In this document: piece by piece, positions 27,528 through 36,315 of the stretch | Numbering within the stretch: the stretch's first letter is position 1 | Layout: each line of letters opens with the position of its first letter | DNA from: an uncultured Gammaproteobacteria bacterium | GTDB lineage: Bacteria; Pseudomonadota; Gammaproteobacteria; Arenicellales; JAANXG01 | Reading direction: 5' to 3' | Assembly (NCBI GenBank): GCA_947259175.1 | Contig: CAMYKW010000023.1 | Span: 1 to 46,349 of the forward strand | DNA length: 46,349 bases | Made by a program: the position numbers and the translations under genes | Notes under the pieces: model-generated | What the model saw: the letters and a program-made list of their open reading frames with translations, nothing else | Databases searched by the model: none | What the model was told of the DNA's origin: nothing

Positions 27528-28424
27528 GTGAATTACGCTGACACCATACCCGGTTTCAACAACAACGACCGGCTCGGATTGACGACCTTCGGGAGCGTCT
27601 TGCTCCACGTGGTGATCGTGCTCGGCATCGGATTTACCGCGCCACAGATCCTCCCCAGGACCAATCCTTTGCAGACCCTGGACATCACCCTGGTGAACAC
27701 GCGCAGTAACACCGCGCCTGACAAACCCGATTATCTTGCCCAGGCCAATCAAGACGGAGGCGGAGATACCGACAAGGCGCAAATCGCCAAGAGCCCATTG
27801 CCCGCCAAGCCGACGCCCAGCCGGTCCAAAGCGCTGCCCCAAGCCAAGCTCGCGGCAAAAATAGAGCCGCAGCCCGTCAAACCGGTTCCCGACTATGTGA
27901 CCCAGAAACAGACAGCGCAAAAGGTGCGCACCGCGCCGGCGGAACCGAAACCGATGCCCCGCAAACAGGACGTGAATAAGCTCGGGGTGGTGAACAACTC
28001 CAAACTGGACCAGGAACGCCAACGCCTGAGCGCGGAAATCAGCGCCGCGTGGCAAGATTACCTGAAGCGGCCGAAGCGTAAATTCCTAAGCGCGCGGACA
28101 CAGGAATATAAATACGCGGCTTACATGCAGACATGGATACTCAAAGTGGAACGCATCGGCAACCTGCACTATCCCCGGGAAGCGAGGCGTAAGCAATTAC
28201 GGGGCAGCGTGGTTCTCGACGCGCAAATCAGCCCAATGGGAACGATCCTCGGAATCGATGTCAAAAGGTCTTCGGGCCACAAAATCCTTGACGACGCGGC
28301 CACGCGCAGTGTGCGCCTGGCGGCGCCCTTCGACCCGTTTCCCGAAAATATCCGCAAAGAGGTGGATATACTGCATATTACCCGCACTTGGCAATACAGC
28401 GGTTCCCAGCTGACAAGCCGCTAG
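27528..28424 (+). CDS. tonB: TonB family energy transducer (TonB3-like)
   Basis: A 298-residue periplasm-spanning protein. One N-terminal transmembrane helix at ~20-38 (TTFGSVLLHVVIVLGIGF) keeps the His in SVLLHVVIV typical of TonB. A Pro/Lys-rich region (~75-150) follows, then a charged helix, and a C-terminal TonB domain (~205-290) with YPREARRKQLRGSVVLDAQISPMGTI and VDILHITRTWQY as landmarks. The start is GTG 27528 with weak ribosome-binding context. There is no exbB or exbD nearby. In P. aeruginosa the equivalent gene (tonB3, next to gshB and pilG) is needed for twitching and pilus assembly. That link here is by synteny. Confidence 0.9.
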   Translation: MNYADTIPGFNNNDRLGLTTFGSVLLHVVIVLGIGFTAPQILPRTNPLQTLDITLVNTRSNTAPDKPDYLAQANQDGGGDTDKAQIAKSPLPAKPTPSRSKALPQAKLAAKIEPQPVKPVPDYVTQKQTAQKVRTAPAEPKPMPRKQDVNKLGVVNNSKLDQERQRLSAEISAAWQDYLKRPKRKFLSARTQEYKYAAYMQTWILKVERIGNLHYPREARRKQLRGSVVLDAQISPMGTILGIDVKRSSGHKILDDAATRSVRLAAPFDPFPENIRKEVDILHITRTWQYSGSQLTSR

Positions 28425-28516
28425 CCCGCCTGGGCGCAATATGCAGGTCAGGCCCGGGATTGCCCGGGGTTTATGCATCACTTGTAAGCCCGCGCTCAGT
28501 CGCTGATACTATAACC

Positions 28517-29077
28517 ATGACAAGTTCGTTTCTAACCAACAACTTCCTGATCGCAATGCCGGCGATGCAGGATCCGAACTTCGATCACACCGTTACCTAC
28601 ATCTGTCAACACAATGAGGAAGGAGCATTGGGCATCGTGATCAACCGCGTCGTCAACCTCACCGTGGGCGATATTCTGGATCAAATGAGTATCGCCCGTG
28701 AGAAGTATCGAAAGTCCGGATCAGTGGTGCACTATGGAGGCCCGGTGCAAAACGACAGGGGGTTTATTCTGCATGAAGATATCGGCGACTGGGATTCCAC
28801 TTTACCGGTTACCGACAGCATCGCGCTGACCACGTCACGCGATATCCTGGAAGCCATGGCGCACAACGAAGGGCCTGAGCAATATTTGTTGGCGCTCGGC
28901 TATGCGGGATGGGGCAGCGGCCAGCTGGAACACGAAATCAAGGAAAACGCGTGGCTCAATGGTCCCGCGGATTGTGGCATTATTTTCGACACTCCTATCG
29001 AATCGCGCTGGACCAGCGCCGCCAGCCTGCTGGGAGTGGATGTGAACACCTTGTCCTCCGAGGCCGGTCACGCTTGA
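28517..29077 (+). CDS. yqgE: YqgE/AlgH family protein (UPF0301)
   Basis: A 186-residue soluble protein of unclear biochemical role. Landmarks are LTNNFLIAMPAMQDPNF, GALGIVINR, VHYGGPVQNDRGFILH and LALGYAGWGSGQLEHEI. The start is ATG 28517, chosen for agreement with family N-termini. The upstream gap contains a CCCGGG/CCCGGG hairpin (28453-28468). Its stop codon overlaps the TTG start of ruvX (TTGA). The yqgE-ruvX pairing is widely conserved. AlgH in Pseudomonas has been linked to alginate control, but function is open. Confidence 0.93.
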   Translation: MTSSFLTNNFLIAMPAMQDPNFDHTVTYICQHNEEGALGIVINRVVNLTVGDILDQMSIAREKYRKSGSVVHYGGPVQNDRGFILHEDIGDWDSTLPVTDSIALTTSRDILEAMAHNEGPEQYLLALGYAGWGSGQLEHEIKENAWLNGPADCGIIFDTPIESRWTSAASLLGVDVNTLSSEAGHA

Positions 29078-29493
29078 CACTCCTGGGATTTGACTACGGG
29101 ACGCAAAAAATCGGAGTTGCGGTCGGACAGACCATCACCCATACGGCGCGTCCGCTGGACACCGTCGCGGTTCACAAATCAGCCCCCGCCTGGCATCACC
29201 TGGACAAGCTGGTCGCCGAGTGGCGTCCGGACGGACTGGTGGTCGGACTGCCCTTGTCCTTTGACGGAGATGAGACGCCGATGTGCGACGAGGCGCGCCG
29301 CTTCGGGCAAGCACTACAGCGCCGCTACCAACTGCCGGTACACTGGATCGACGAGTCCCTCACCACCAAGGAAGCCCTGGTGACGCTGAGATCGGACGGC
29401 GCCAGCTTGGAAAAACAACAACGGGTGCACCATGAGGTCGCGGCGCAATTGATACTGGAAACGTTTCTGCACCAGCGAGATTTGACGGCATAG
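29074..29493 (+). CDS. ruvX: RuvX/YqgF, pre-16S rRNA nuclease
   Basis: An RNase-H-like fold nuclease of 139 residues, implicated in 16S rRNA 5'-end maturation. Signature segments are LLGFDYGTQKIGVAVG (catalytic Asp in FDYG), GLVVGLPLSFDG and the C-terminal WIDESLTTKEA. The last, acidic motif is less clear: VHHEVAAQLIL stands where the family has DxxAAxxIL, with His-Glu in place of the usual Asp. The start is TTG 29074, overlapping the yqgE stop by four bases with GAGG about ten bases upstream. No ATG or GTG fits the family N-terminus. Confidence 0.92.
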   Translation: MTLLGFDYGTQKIGVAVGQTITHTARPLDTVAVHKSAPAWHHLDKLVAEWRPDGLVVGLPLSFDGDETPMCDEARRFGQALQRRYQLPVHWIDESLTTKEALVTLRSDGASLEKQQRVHHEVAAQLILETFLHQRDLTA

Positions 29494-29517
29494 ACCGATT
29501 GACAAAACCAACTGATC

Positions 29518-30021
29518 ATGACCCAGCCGCAAACCAGACCTGTTGATGATCTGCTCGAGGAGATGAGCCGGGCGCTACGTATTTATCTCGACCGTGAGCC
29601 ACTGGTGATTGGAATCCATACGGGTGGCGCTTGGATCGCGGAGCGACTGCACGGCAGCCTGGGTATCCACGACGCTCTGGGCACCCTGGATATCACCTTC
29701 TACCGCGATGACTTCACCCGGATCGCGATGAACCCCCAGGTCAAGGCGTCGCACCTCCCGGCGGATATCGATGACCGGCATATAATCCTGGTGGACGATG
29801 TGCTGCATACCGGCCGCACCACCCGGGCGGCGATGAACGTGCTGTTCGACTACGGGAGGCCGAAAAGCATTACCCTGGCGGTAATCGTGGAACGAAACGG
29901 CCGGGAACTGCCGATTCAGCCGGATATTGTCGGGCAACATCTACAACTCGGCGACCATCAGCATGTAAAATTGATCGGCCCAGAACAACTACGACTGGAT
30001 ATTCTGGAGAGGACTGTTTGA
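29518..30021 (+). CDS. pyrR: PyrR bifunctional pyrimidine regulator / uracil phosphoribosyltransferase
   Basis: 167 residues. The PRPP-binding loop is [17 protein letters not shown] (~89-105), with [14 protein letters not shown] and [11 protein letters not shown] also characteristic. In Gram-positives PyrR controls attenuation of pyr operons. In Pseudomonas it lies upstream of pyrB and affects its expression. No attenuator structure is evident in this window ahead of pyrB. ATG 29518 lies 24 bases after ruvX, and the stop overlaps the pyrB TTG start (TTGA at 30018-30021). Confidence 0.94.
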   Translation: MTQPQTRPVDDLLEEMSRALRIYLDREPLVIGIHTGGAWIAERLHGSLGIHDALGTLDITFYRDDFTRIAMNPQVKASHLPADIDDRHIILVDDVLHTGRTTRAAMNVLFDYGRPKSITLAVIVERNGRELPIQPDIVGQHLQLGDHQHVKLIGPEQLRLDILERTV

Positions 30022-30992
30022 CGGCGGCGGAAATCCAATTCGACACCGATGGTAATTTACACCACTTCCTCACTATTGAGGGTTTGGGCCGCGATACTCT
30101 TCTGCAAATTCTGGACATGGCCGAATCCTTCATCGACGTCGGCCATCGAGAAATCAAGAAAGTACCGCTGTTACGGGGCAAGACCGTCGTAAATCTGTTT
30201 TTCGAGTCAAGTACCCGCACACGGACCACATTCGAGCTCGCCGCCAAGCGCTTGTCCGCTGACGTCATCAACCTGAATCCACAACGGTTGTCCACCAGCA
30301 AGGGCGAAACGGTTTTGGACACGGTGAAGAATCTCGAAGCGATGCATACTGATCTGTTCGTGGTGCGCGATTCCCATAGTGGTGCGGCGTTCCTCGTAGC
30401 ACAACACGTGCCGCCCTACGTCAGCATCATCAATGGCGGTGACGGACGCCATGAGCACCCTACGCAAGCGATGCTCGATGTCTTTACCATCCGTCAACAC
30501 CGGCCGGATTTTCAGAACCTGCGAGTCGCCATCGTCGGCGACATTCTGCATTCACGGGTTGCCAGATCGCAGATTCACGCGCTCAACATCCTCGGCGCCG
30601 CCGAGATACGGGTGATCGGACCCAACACCCTGCTGCCAACCGAAGTGGAGCGCTTGGGTGTACATGTCTACAACGATATGAAACTCGGCCTCAAAGACGT
30701 GGATATCGTCATTATGCTGCGCTTGCAGCTGGAACGCATGCAGGGAAGTCTCATTGCCAGCGCCCAAGAGTACTTCAATCTCTACGGCCTGACCCAGGAC
30801 AAACTCGAATACGCCAAACCCGATGCTCTGGTAATGCATCCCGGTCCCATCAATCGGGGATTGGAAATCGCATCGGATGTCGCCGACGGTCCGAATTCCG
30901 TAATCCTGTCCCAGGTCACCAACGGCATTGCTGTCAGGATGTCGGTGATGGCCATGCTGTTGGGCGGTCAGTCCACCCGGAGGCAAGACTGA
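30018..30992 (+). CDS. pyrB: Aspartate carbamoyltransferase catalytic chain
   Basis: Condenses carbamoyl phosphate and aspartate, the committed step of pyrimidine synthesis. It has 324 residues and starts at TTG 30018, with GAGAGGA six bases upstream, overlapping the pyrR stop. Carbamoyl-phosphate loop SSTRTRT (64-70), [14 protein letters not shown], the metal-independent [12 protein letters not shown], and [10 protein letters not shown] near the C-terminus are all present. Class A enzymes form a dodecamer with PyrC'. The following gene overlaps by one base (TGATG). Confidence 0.96.
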   Translation: MTAAEIQFDTDGNLHHFLTIEGLGRDTLLQILDMAESFIDVGHREIKKVPLLRGKTVVNLFFESSTRTRTTFELAAKRLSADVINLNPQRLSTSKGETVLDTVKNLEAMHTDLFVVRDSHSGAAFLVAQHVPPYVSIINGGDGRHEHPTQAMLDVFTIRQHRPDFQNLRVAIVGDILHSRVARSQIHALNILGAAEIRVIGPNTLLPTEVERLGVHVYNDMKLGLKDVDIVIMLRLQLERMQGSLIASAQEYFNLYGLTQDKLEYAKPDALVMHPGPINRGLEIASDVADGPNSVILSQVTNGIAVRMSVMAMLLGGQSTRRQD

Positions 30993-32323
30993 TGGGATTG
31001 TTGATTCGCAATGGTCATCTGATCGACCCCGCCCATAACATCGACGGACAACACGACTTATATATCAATGACGGATTCGTGGCGGCCCTGGATCAACAAC
31101 CCGCGGACTTCGTTATCGGACGAATTGTTGATGCGCAAGGACTGGTGGTTTGTCCGGGCCTGATTGATATGCGCGCCCGCCTGCGCGAACCGGGGCTGGA
31201 GCACAAGGCAACCATCGACAGCGAGGTAAAAGCGGCCATCTCCGCCGGCATCACCACGCTGTGTATTCCACCGGATACGAATCCGGTTATCGACAACCCG
31301 GCAATGGCGCAAATGATCCAACAGCGCGCATGGCGCACCGGAAAAACCTTTATCCACCCGATTGGAGCGCTGACGAAGAACCTCGAAGGCAGCGTGTTAA
31401 CGGATATGGCCGCCTTGGACGAGGCCGGCTGCGTGGGGGTGAGTAACGCCCTGAATCCGGTGAGAGACACGGTAGTCATGCGCCGCGCCATGCAGTACGC
31501 CTCGACCTTCGACCTCACGGTATTTCTGCATGCCCAGGATCCGTGGCTGCAAGGAAACGGCTGTGTCCACGAAGGGCAGATCAGCACCCGCCTCGGCCTG
31601 CCGGCGATCCCCGAAGCTGCCGAGACGGTGGGGGTGGCGCGGGAGCTGGCGTTGATCGAAACCACCGGGGCACGCTGCCATTTTTGCCAATTGTCCACTG
31701 CCCGCGCGGTGGAGATGGTGGCCGAGGCGCAGCACCGCGGTCTGCCGGTGACCGCCGACGTTAGCGCGCATCATCTGCACCTCACCGAGCACGATATCGG
31801 ATTTTTCAACACCCAATGCCACGTCATACCGCCGCTGCGTACCGAACGTGACCGGGATCAGCTGCGCCAGGCGGTCAAAGACGGGATCATCTCGGTGATT
31901 TGCTCCGACCATCAGCCCCATGAGCCGGACGCCAAATTGGCCCCGTTCAGTGAATCGGAACCGGGGATCTCAGGGGTGGAGACCTTATTGCCCTTGACGT
32001 TGAAGCTGACGGACGGCAAGCAACTCTCGCTGTCGGAGGCCGTCGCCACATTGACCCACAGGCCGGCGCGGATCCTGGGCATAGACGCCGGTCATCTTGC
32101 ACCGGGGGCGACCGCTGACGTGTGCATATTCGATCCCGAACAGGAATGGCTGTTCGACCGCGAGCGCATGGTGAGCCGCGGACGCAACACGCCGTTTCAG
32201 GGTTGGCCGTTCAGGGGCAAGGTCACCCACGTGTTGATCGGTGGTGAGATCGCTTACGAGAGCGGATCAAACCAACCGGATGACCGCCGCGAACCGGTCA
32301 GCGACAGCCTGCTCAGAAGGTGA
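30992..32323 (+). CDS. pyrC': Non-catalytic dihydroorotase homologue PyrC' (ATCase partner)
   Basis: 443 residues with the amidohydrolase fold of type-I dihydroorotase, but with metal-site residues replaced. The strand-1 HxH motif (DxHxHLREPG) reads DMRARLREPG. LHAQD has Gln for the usual Glu. The second histidine segment reads HFCQLST instead of H(V/I)ST with a liganding His. The carbamylated lysine region has no evident Lys. SDHQPHE keeps the last Asp. This matches Pseudomonas PyrC', a structural subunit needed for ATCase assembly, so an active dihydroorotase must be encoded elsewhere. ATG 30992 has GGAGG nine bases upstream and overlaps the pyrB stop. Its 3' end overlaps pilU by 11 bases, tail to tail. 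Confidence 0.88.
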   Translation: MGLLIRNGHLIDPAHNIDGQHDLYINDGFVAALDQQPADFVIGRIVDAQGLVVCPGLIDMRARLREPGLEHKATIDSEVKAAISAGITTLCIPPDTNPVIDNPAMAQMIQQRAWRTGKTFIHPIGALTKNLEGSVLTDMAALDEAGCVGVSNALNPVRDTVVMRRAMQYASTFDLTVFLHAQDPWLQGNGCVHEGQISTRLGLPAIPEAAETVGVARELALIETTGARCHFCQLSTARAVEMVAEAQHRGLPVTADVSAHHLHLTEHDIGFFNTQCHVIPPLRTERDRDQLRQAVKDGIISVICSDHQPHEPDAKLAPFSESEPGISGVETLLPLTLKLTDGKQLSLSEAVATLTHRPARILGIDAGHLAPGATADVCIFDPEQEWLFDRERMVSRGRNTPFQGWPFRGKVTHVLIGGEIAYESGSNQPDDRREPVSDSLLRR

Positions 32324-33425
32324 CGTTGCGCATCGTCTCGCCCAGCTCATAGTCCTTGGAGTCACTGCTTTCCAGCTTGATACGCAGGCGCAGGTCATTG
32401 GCGGAGTCGGCGTTACGCAACGCATCTTCGTAGCTGATCAGGCCGGCCTCGTAGAGGTCGAACAAGGACTGATCAAAGGTCTGCATTCCCGCCTCTCGTG
32501 ACCGCGTGATTACGTCCCTCACCTCATGCATCTTGCCCTTCAAGATGAGATCGGAAATCAATGGTGAATTGATCATGATCTCGACCGAGGGAACCCGCCC
32601 CTTACCCTCTTTGAGAGGCAACAACCGCTGCGAAATCATGGCGCGCAGGTTCATCGACAGATCCATCAATAATTGAGTACGCCGGTCTTCCGGGAAGAAA
32701 TTGATGATCCGGTCCATCGCCTGATAAGTATTGTTGGCGTGCAGCGTGGCCAGACACATGTGGCCGGTCTCGGCGAACACGATCGCGTTGTCCATAGTTT
32801 CGCGGGTTCGTATTTCCCCGATCTGTATGACGTCCGGCGCCTGACGCATGGAGTTCACCAGGGCGATTTCCCAGGACTCGGTGTCAACGCCTATTTCACG
32901 TTGGGTGATGATGCAGTTCTTGTGTTCGTGCACAAACTCGATCGGATCCTCGACGGTGATGATGTGCCCATAACTGTGCTCATTGCGGTACCCCACCATC
33001 GCCGCCATCGACGTCGTCTTACCGGTACCGGTGCCGCCGACAAAGATAATCAAACCGCGTTGGGTCATCGCCAGTTCGTTCATTACCGGCGGCAGATGCA
33101 GCTCCTCGAACTTGGGAATGTAAGTCTGAATGCGCCGCAACACCATGCCCACCCGGCTTTGTTGCACAAATACATTGACCCGGAAACGCCCGATGTCCGA
33201 GGGATTGATGGCGAAATTACACTCGTTGGTGGCTTCAAACTGCCGGCGCTGCTCCTCGTTCATGATGCTGTATGCAAACTCCCGGGATTGATCGGGAGTC
33301 AGCGCCTGCTTGGTGATCGGCGATATCTTTCCGTCTACTTTCAGGCTCGGGGCGACGCCGGCGGTGATGAACAGATCCGACGCATTTTTGTGAACCATCA
33401 ATTTTAGAAAATCGGTAAACAGCAT
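32313..33425 (-). CDS. pilU: Type IV pilus retraction ATPase PilU
   Basis: A PilT paralogue that assists retraction of type IV pili. 370 residues from ATG 33425 (GGAG eight bases upstream; a GTG one codon earlier is also possible). An N-terminal PAS-like segment is followed by the Walker A loop GGTGTGKTT (130-138), ITVEDPIEF (Asp box), Walker B VIQIGEIR and the His box MCLATLHANNTYQAMDRI. The C-terminus reads KLESSDSKDYELGETMRNVTF in the family style (landmark). It follows pilT almost directly. Confidence 0.95.
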   Translation of the reverse strand: MLFTDFLKLMVHKNASDLFITAGVAPSLKVDGKISPITKQALTPDQSREFAYSIMNEEQRRQFEATNECNFAINPSDIGRFRVNVFVQQSRVGMVLRRIQTYIPKFEELHLPPVMNELAMTQRGLIIFVGGTGTGKTTSMAAMVGYRNEHSYGHIITVEDPIEFVHEHKNCIITQREIGVDTESWEIALVNSMRQAPDVIQIGEIRTRETMDNAIVFAETGHMCLATLHANNTYQAMDRIINFFPEDRRTQLLMDLSMNLRAMISQRLLPLKEGKGRVPSVEIMINSPLISDLILKGKMHEVRDVITRSREAGMQTFDQSLFDLYEAGLISYEDALRNADSANDLRLRIKLESSDSKDYELGETMRNVTF

Positions 33426-33427
33426 CA

Positions 33428-34495
33428 CTAAGCTCCACTAGCCATTGGGGTTGCGGACTGGGTGAACTTGGATTTATCAAGCGCCCTCGGGCGGGCTTCT
33501 TCCAGAGAAACCATGCGGTTGTTGACGAGCTGCAACAGGTGTTGATCAAGTGTCTGCATACCGTATGAATGCCCGGTCTGGATAGACGAATACATCTGCG
33601 CGATCTTGTTTTCGCGAATCAGATTACGAATCGCGGATGTTGCGATCATGATTTCCCACGCCGCGGTGCGGCCGCCGCCGAGTTTCTTCATCAACGCCTG
33701 CGCGACCACCGCTTGCAGCGATTCCGATAACATCGAACGCACCATCTCCTTTTCGGCCGCGGGGAACACGTCGATGATGCGGTCGATGGTCTTCGCCGCG
33801 GAGGTGGTATGCAGGGTCGCGAACACCAGATGCCCGGTCTCCGCCGCGGTCAGCGCCAGGCGGATGGTTTCCAGATCACGCATCTCTCCCACCAGGATAA
33901 CGTCCGGATCTTCCCGCAGGGCGGCGCGCAGCGCCTCGGAAAAGCCCAGGGTATGTGGACCCAACTCGCGCTGATTGATAAGGCAATTCTTGCTGGTATG
34001 TACAAACTCGATGGGATCCTCAATGGTGAGGATGTGTGAAAACAAATTCTCGTTCACGTGATCAACCATCGCAGCCAGGGTGGTTGATTTACCCGACCCG
34101 GTAGGACCGGTGCACAATACCAGACCGCGGGGTTTCAACGACAATTCGGCAAACACCGGTGGGGTGTTGAGTTGGTCCAGAGTCAAAACCCGGGTGGGAA
34201 TGGTGCGAAACACCGCCGACGGTCCGCGCTGTTGCTGAAACGCGTTGACCCGAAAACGGGCGATATTGGGAAGTTCGAAAGAAAAATCGACTTGCAGAAA
34301 CTCCTCAAAATCCTTCTGCTGTTTGTCATTCATGATGTCGTAAATCATGTTGTGGACCGTACGATCGGCCAACGGGTCAACATTGATCCGCTTGATATCA
34401 CCGTCGACCCGGATTAACGGCGGCAACCCCGATGACAGATGCAGATCGGAGGCATTTTTCTTATGGGCGAACGCGAGCAACTCGGAGATATCCAT
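33428..34495 (-). CDS. pilT: Type IV pilus retraction ATPase PilT
   Basis: A hexameric motor that depolymerises pili to drive twitching. 355 residues from ATG 34495 (AGAGGA seven bases upstream; the TTG at 34501 is less likely). Walker A GPTGSGKST (130-138), LTIEDPIEF, VILVGEMRD (Walker B), FATLHTTSAAKTIDRI (His box) and the C-terminal AIRNLIRE retraction motif are intact. About 355 residues is slightly longer than P. aeruginosa PilT, with extra residues at the C-terminus (LDKSKFTQS). pilU starts at the stop codon. It is divergent from yggS. Confidence 0.96.
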   Translation of the reverse strand: MDISELLAFAHKKNASDLHLSSGLPPLIRVDGDIKRINVDPLADRTVHNMIYDIMNDKQQKDFEEFLQVDFSFELPNIARFRVNAFQQQRGPSAVFRTIPTRVLTLDQLNTPPVFAELSLKPRGLVLCTGPTGSGKSTTLAAMVDHVNENLFSHILTIEDPIEFVHTSKNCLINQRELGPHTLGFSEALRAALREDPDVILVGEMRDLETIRLALTAAETGHLVFATLHTTSAAKTIDRIIDVFPAAEKEMVRSMLSESLQAVVAQALMKKLGGGRTAAWEIMIATSAIRNLIRENKIAQMYSSIQTGHSYGMQTLDQHLLQLVNNRMVSLEEARPRALDKSKFTQSATPMASGA

Positions 34496-34533
34496 CGACA
34501 ATCCTCTTAGGGCGCACGGCCTGAAGCGGCGAT

Positions 34534-34562
34534 TTGTTTAATTGTCACCGTTAAAGTATAAC
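34534..34562 (+). promoter_or_regulatory. Candidate sigma-70 promoter of yggS
   Basis: TTGTTT (34534-34539), a 17-base spacer and TATAAC (34557-34562), about 44 bases ahead of the yggS start. It lies between the divergent pilT and yggS genes. Confidence 0.45.
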
Positions 34563-34605
34563 GGCGCACACCACTCAGACAAGGCAGTATGACGACGATT
34601 TACCG

Positions 34606-35292
34606 TTGCAGACCGCTCACCAGCGCCTCGAAAAGGTTCAAACCTTAATATGCAACGCCGCCCGCCGGGCGGGCCGGACGCCCCGGGATGTCCGTCTGAT
34701 CGGCGCCAGCAAGGCGCAACCGGCCGCAGCGATCCGCGAGCTGGCGATGCTTGGAATCCGGGAATTTGGCGAGAATTTCGTCCAGGAAGCCCTGCAAAAA
34801 CAGGCCGATCTCGCCGATCTCGACCTCGTATGGCATTTCATCGGACGCATCCAAAGTAACAAAACCGCGGAAATAGCCGCACATTTTGACTGGGTCCACA
34901 GCGTCGACCGCATCAAGATCGCGCGCCGCCTGTCACAGCAACGCCCCGCGGCTCGGCGGCCGTTGAATCTCTGTCTGCAGGTGAACATCGACAACGAGCC
35001 GTCCAAGGCCGGTATGGAATTGGACTCGGTGGATGAGCTCGCCCATGCCGTCAGCCAACTGCCCGGCGTCCGTCTGCGGGGGCTCATGGCGATTCCGCAG
35101 CCTGCGGATGATCCCACAGAGCAACGGCGCCCCTTTGCGCAATTGCGCGCCGCCCTGGAAAGACTCAACGCCCGGGGGCTGACGTTGGATACCCTATCCA
35201 TGGGGATGAGCGCGGACATGGATGCGGCCATTCTCGAGGGCGCGACCATGATTCGCATCGGCACCGCGCTGTTCGGACCCCGACACCGCTGA
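34606..35292 (+). CDS. yggS: PLP homeostasis protein YggS/PROSC family
   Basis: A 228-residue, single-domain alanine-racemase-fold protein binding pyridoxal phosphate and balancing B6 and amino-acid pools. The PLP lysine is Lys36 in GASKAQP (often VSKTxP in the family). Other landmarks are FGENFVQEA, WHFIGRIQSNK, NIDNEPSKAG, LRGLMAIP, SMGMSADMDAAI, and IRIGTALFG. The start is TTG 34606, since no ATG or GTG is available in frame. An out-of-frame ATG at 34589 is not used. The yggS-proC-yggT order is widely conserved. Confidence 0.93.
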   Translation: MQTAHQRLEKVQTLICNAARRAGRTPRDVRLIGASKAQPAAAIRELAMLGIREFGENFVQEALQKQADLADLDLVWHFIGRIQSNKTAEIAAHFDWVHSVDRIKIARRLSQQRPAARRPLNLCLQVNIDNEPSKAGMELDSVDELAHAVSQLPGVRLRGLMAIPQPADDPTEQRRPFAQLRAALERLNARGLTLDTLSMGMSADMDAAILEGATMIRIGTALFGPRHR

Positions 35293-35487
35293 ATCCAGCT
35301 GTAAACTATCTCCAGTCGCGGCCGTGCACCGCTGTCATGCGCGACCGAAATTCCGCTAAACGACGTTGGAATATTCAAATTGCCCGGCGTGTATATTGCG
35401 CCCGGGCGCCGGCTACTTAACAATACGCATCTCAATGACAACAAACGCCGTAAAAACCATCCATCAACTGTTGAGCACCGGTCACTG

Positions 35488-36315
35488 ATGCAAGATCAAA
35501 CAATCGGCTTTGTCGGCGGCGGCAATATGGCGCGCAGCCTGGTCGGCGGCTTACTCAATACCGGCTGGCCCCACGACCGGATTTGTATCTCTGAACCGGA
35601 CGCGGAAAAACGTGAATTCTTCGAGCACCAGATGGGTGTTAGGACGACGCCACAGAATGACGCCACCATCGAGGCTTCCGACGTGGTGGTGTTGGCGGTC
35701 AAACCCCAGGTGATGAAGGGTGTGTTGCTGGCGGCGCGGGATGCACTGCAACAACGGCGGCCGCTGGTGGTGTCCATCGTCGCCGGGATTCTTGAACGGG
35801 ACATTCAGCGCTGGTCGGGGGATGGACTGTCGATCGTTCGCGCGATGCCCAATACGCCGGCGCTGGTGGGTTCGGCCGCCACCGGGCTCTACGCCAACGA
35901 ATTAGTGGATGACGCCCAGCGCGACGTGGCTGAATCATTACTGCGCGCAGTCGGCACCACCGTGTGGTTGCACGAGGAGGTATTGCTCGATGTGGTAACC
36001 GCACTGTCCGGCAGCGGACCGGCATATTTCATGTACTTCATGGAGGCGCTGGAACAGGCGGCCATCGAACACGGACTGGCTGCCGACACCGCACGGCTGT
36101 TGACACTGGAGACCTGCCTGGGAGCGGCAAAACTGGCAATCAACAGCGACGAAGACCTGTTGCAACTGCGGCAGCGCGTCACGTCGCCGGGTGGGACCAC
36201 CGAGCGCGCATTACAGGTAATGGATAAGGCAAAGTTGCCGGACATTCTCAATCAAGCATTCGATGCCGCGGTGAAAAGAGCCTCGGAGCTGGGTGAAATC
36301 CTGGGGAGGGACTGA
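35488..36315 (+). CDS. proC: Pyrroline-5-carboxylate reductase
   Basis: Reduces pyrroline-5-carboxylate to proline with NAD(P)H. It has 275 residues from ATG 35488, chosen because MQDQTIGFVGGGNMARSL places the GxGNMA Rossmann motif at the usual distance from the N-terminus. Others are VVLAVKPQVM, IVRAMPNTPALV, the catalytic helix region ALSGSGPAYF, and TSPGGTTERAL. The stop overlaps the yggT start by one base (TGATG). Confidence 0.96.
   Translation: MQDQTIGFVGGGNMARSLVGGLLNTGWPHDRICISEPDAEKREFFEHQMGVRTTPQNDATIEASDVVVLAVKPQVMKGVLLAARDALQQRRPLVVSIVAGILERDIQRWSGDGLSIVRAMPNTPALVGSAATGLYANELVDDAQRDVAESLLRAVGTTVWLHEEVLLDVVTALSGSGPAYFMYFMEALEQAAIEHGLAADTARLLTLETCLGAAKLAINSDEDLLQLRQRVTSPGGTTERALQVMDKAKLPDILNQAFDAAVKRASELGEILGRD

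Noticed and set aside
28453-28475. CCCGGG/CCCGGG hairpin followed by GTTTAT as terminator of tonB
   Set aside because: Only a six-base stem and no real T-run; could not be supported as a terminator.
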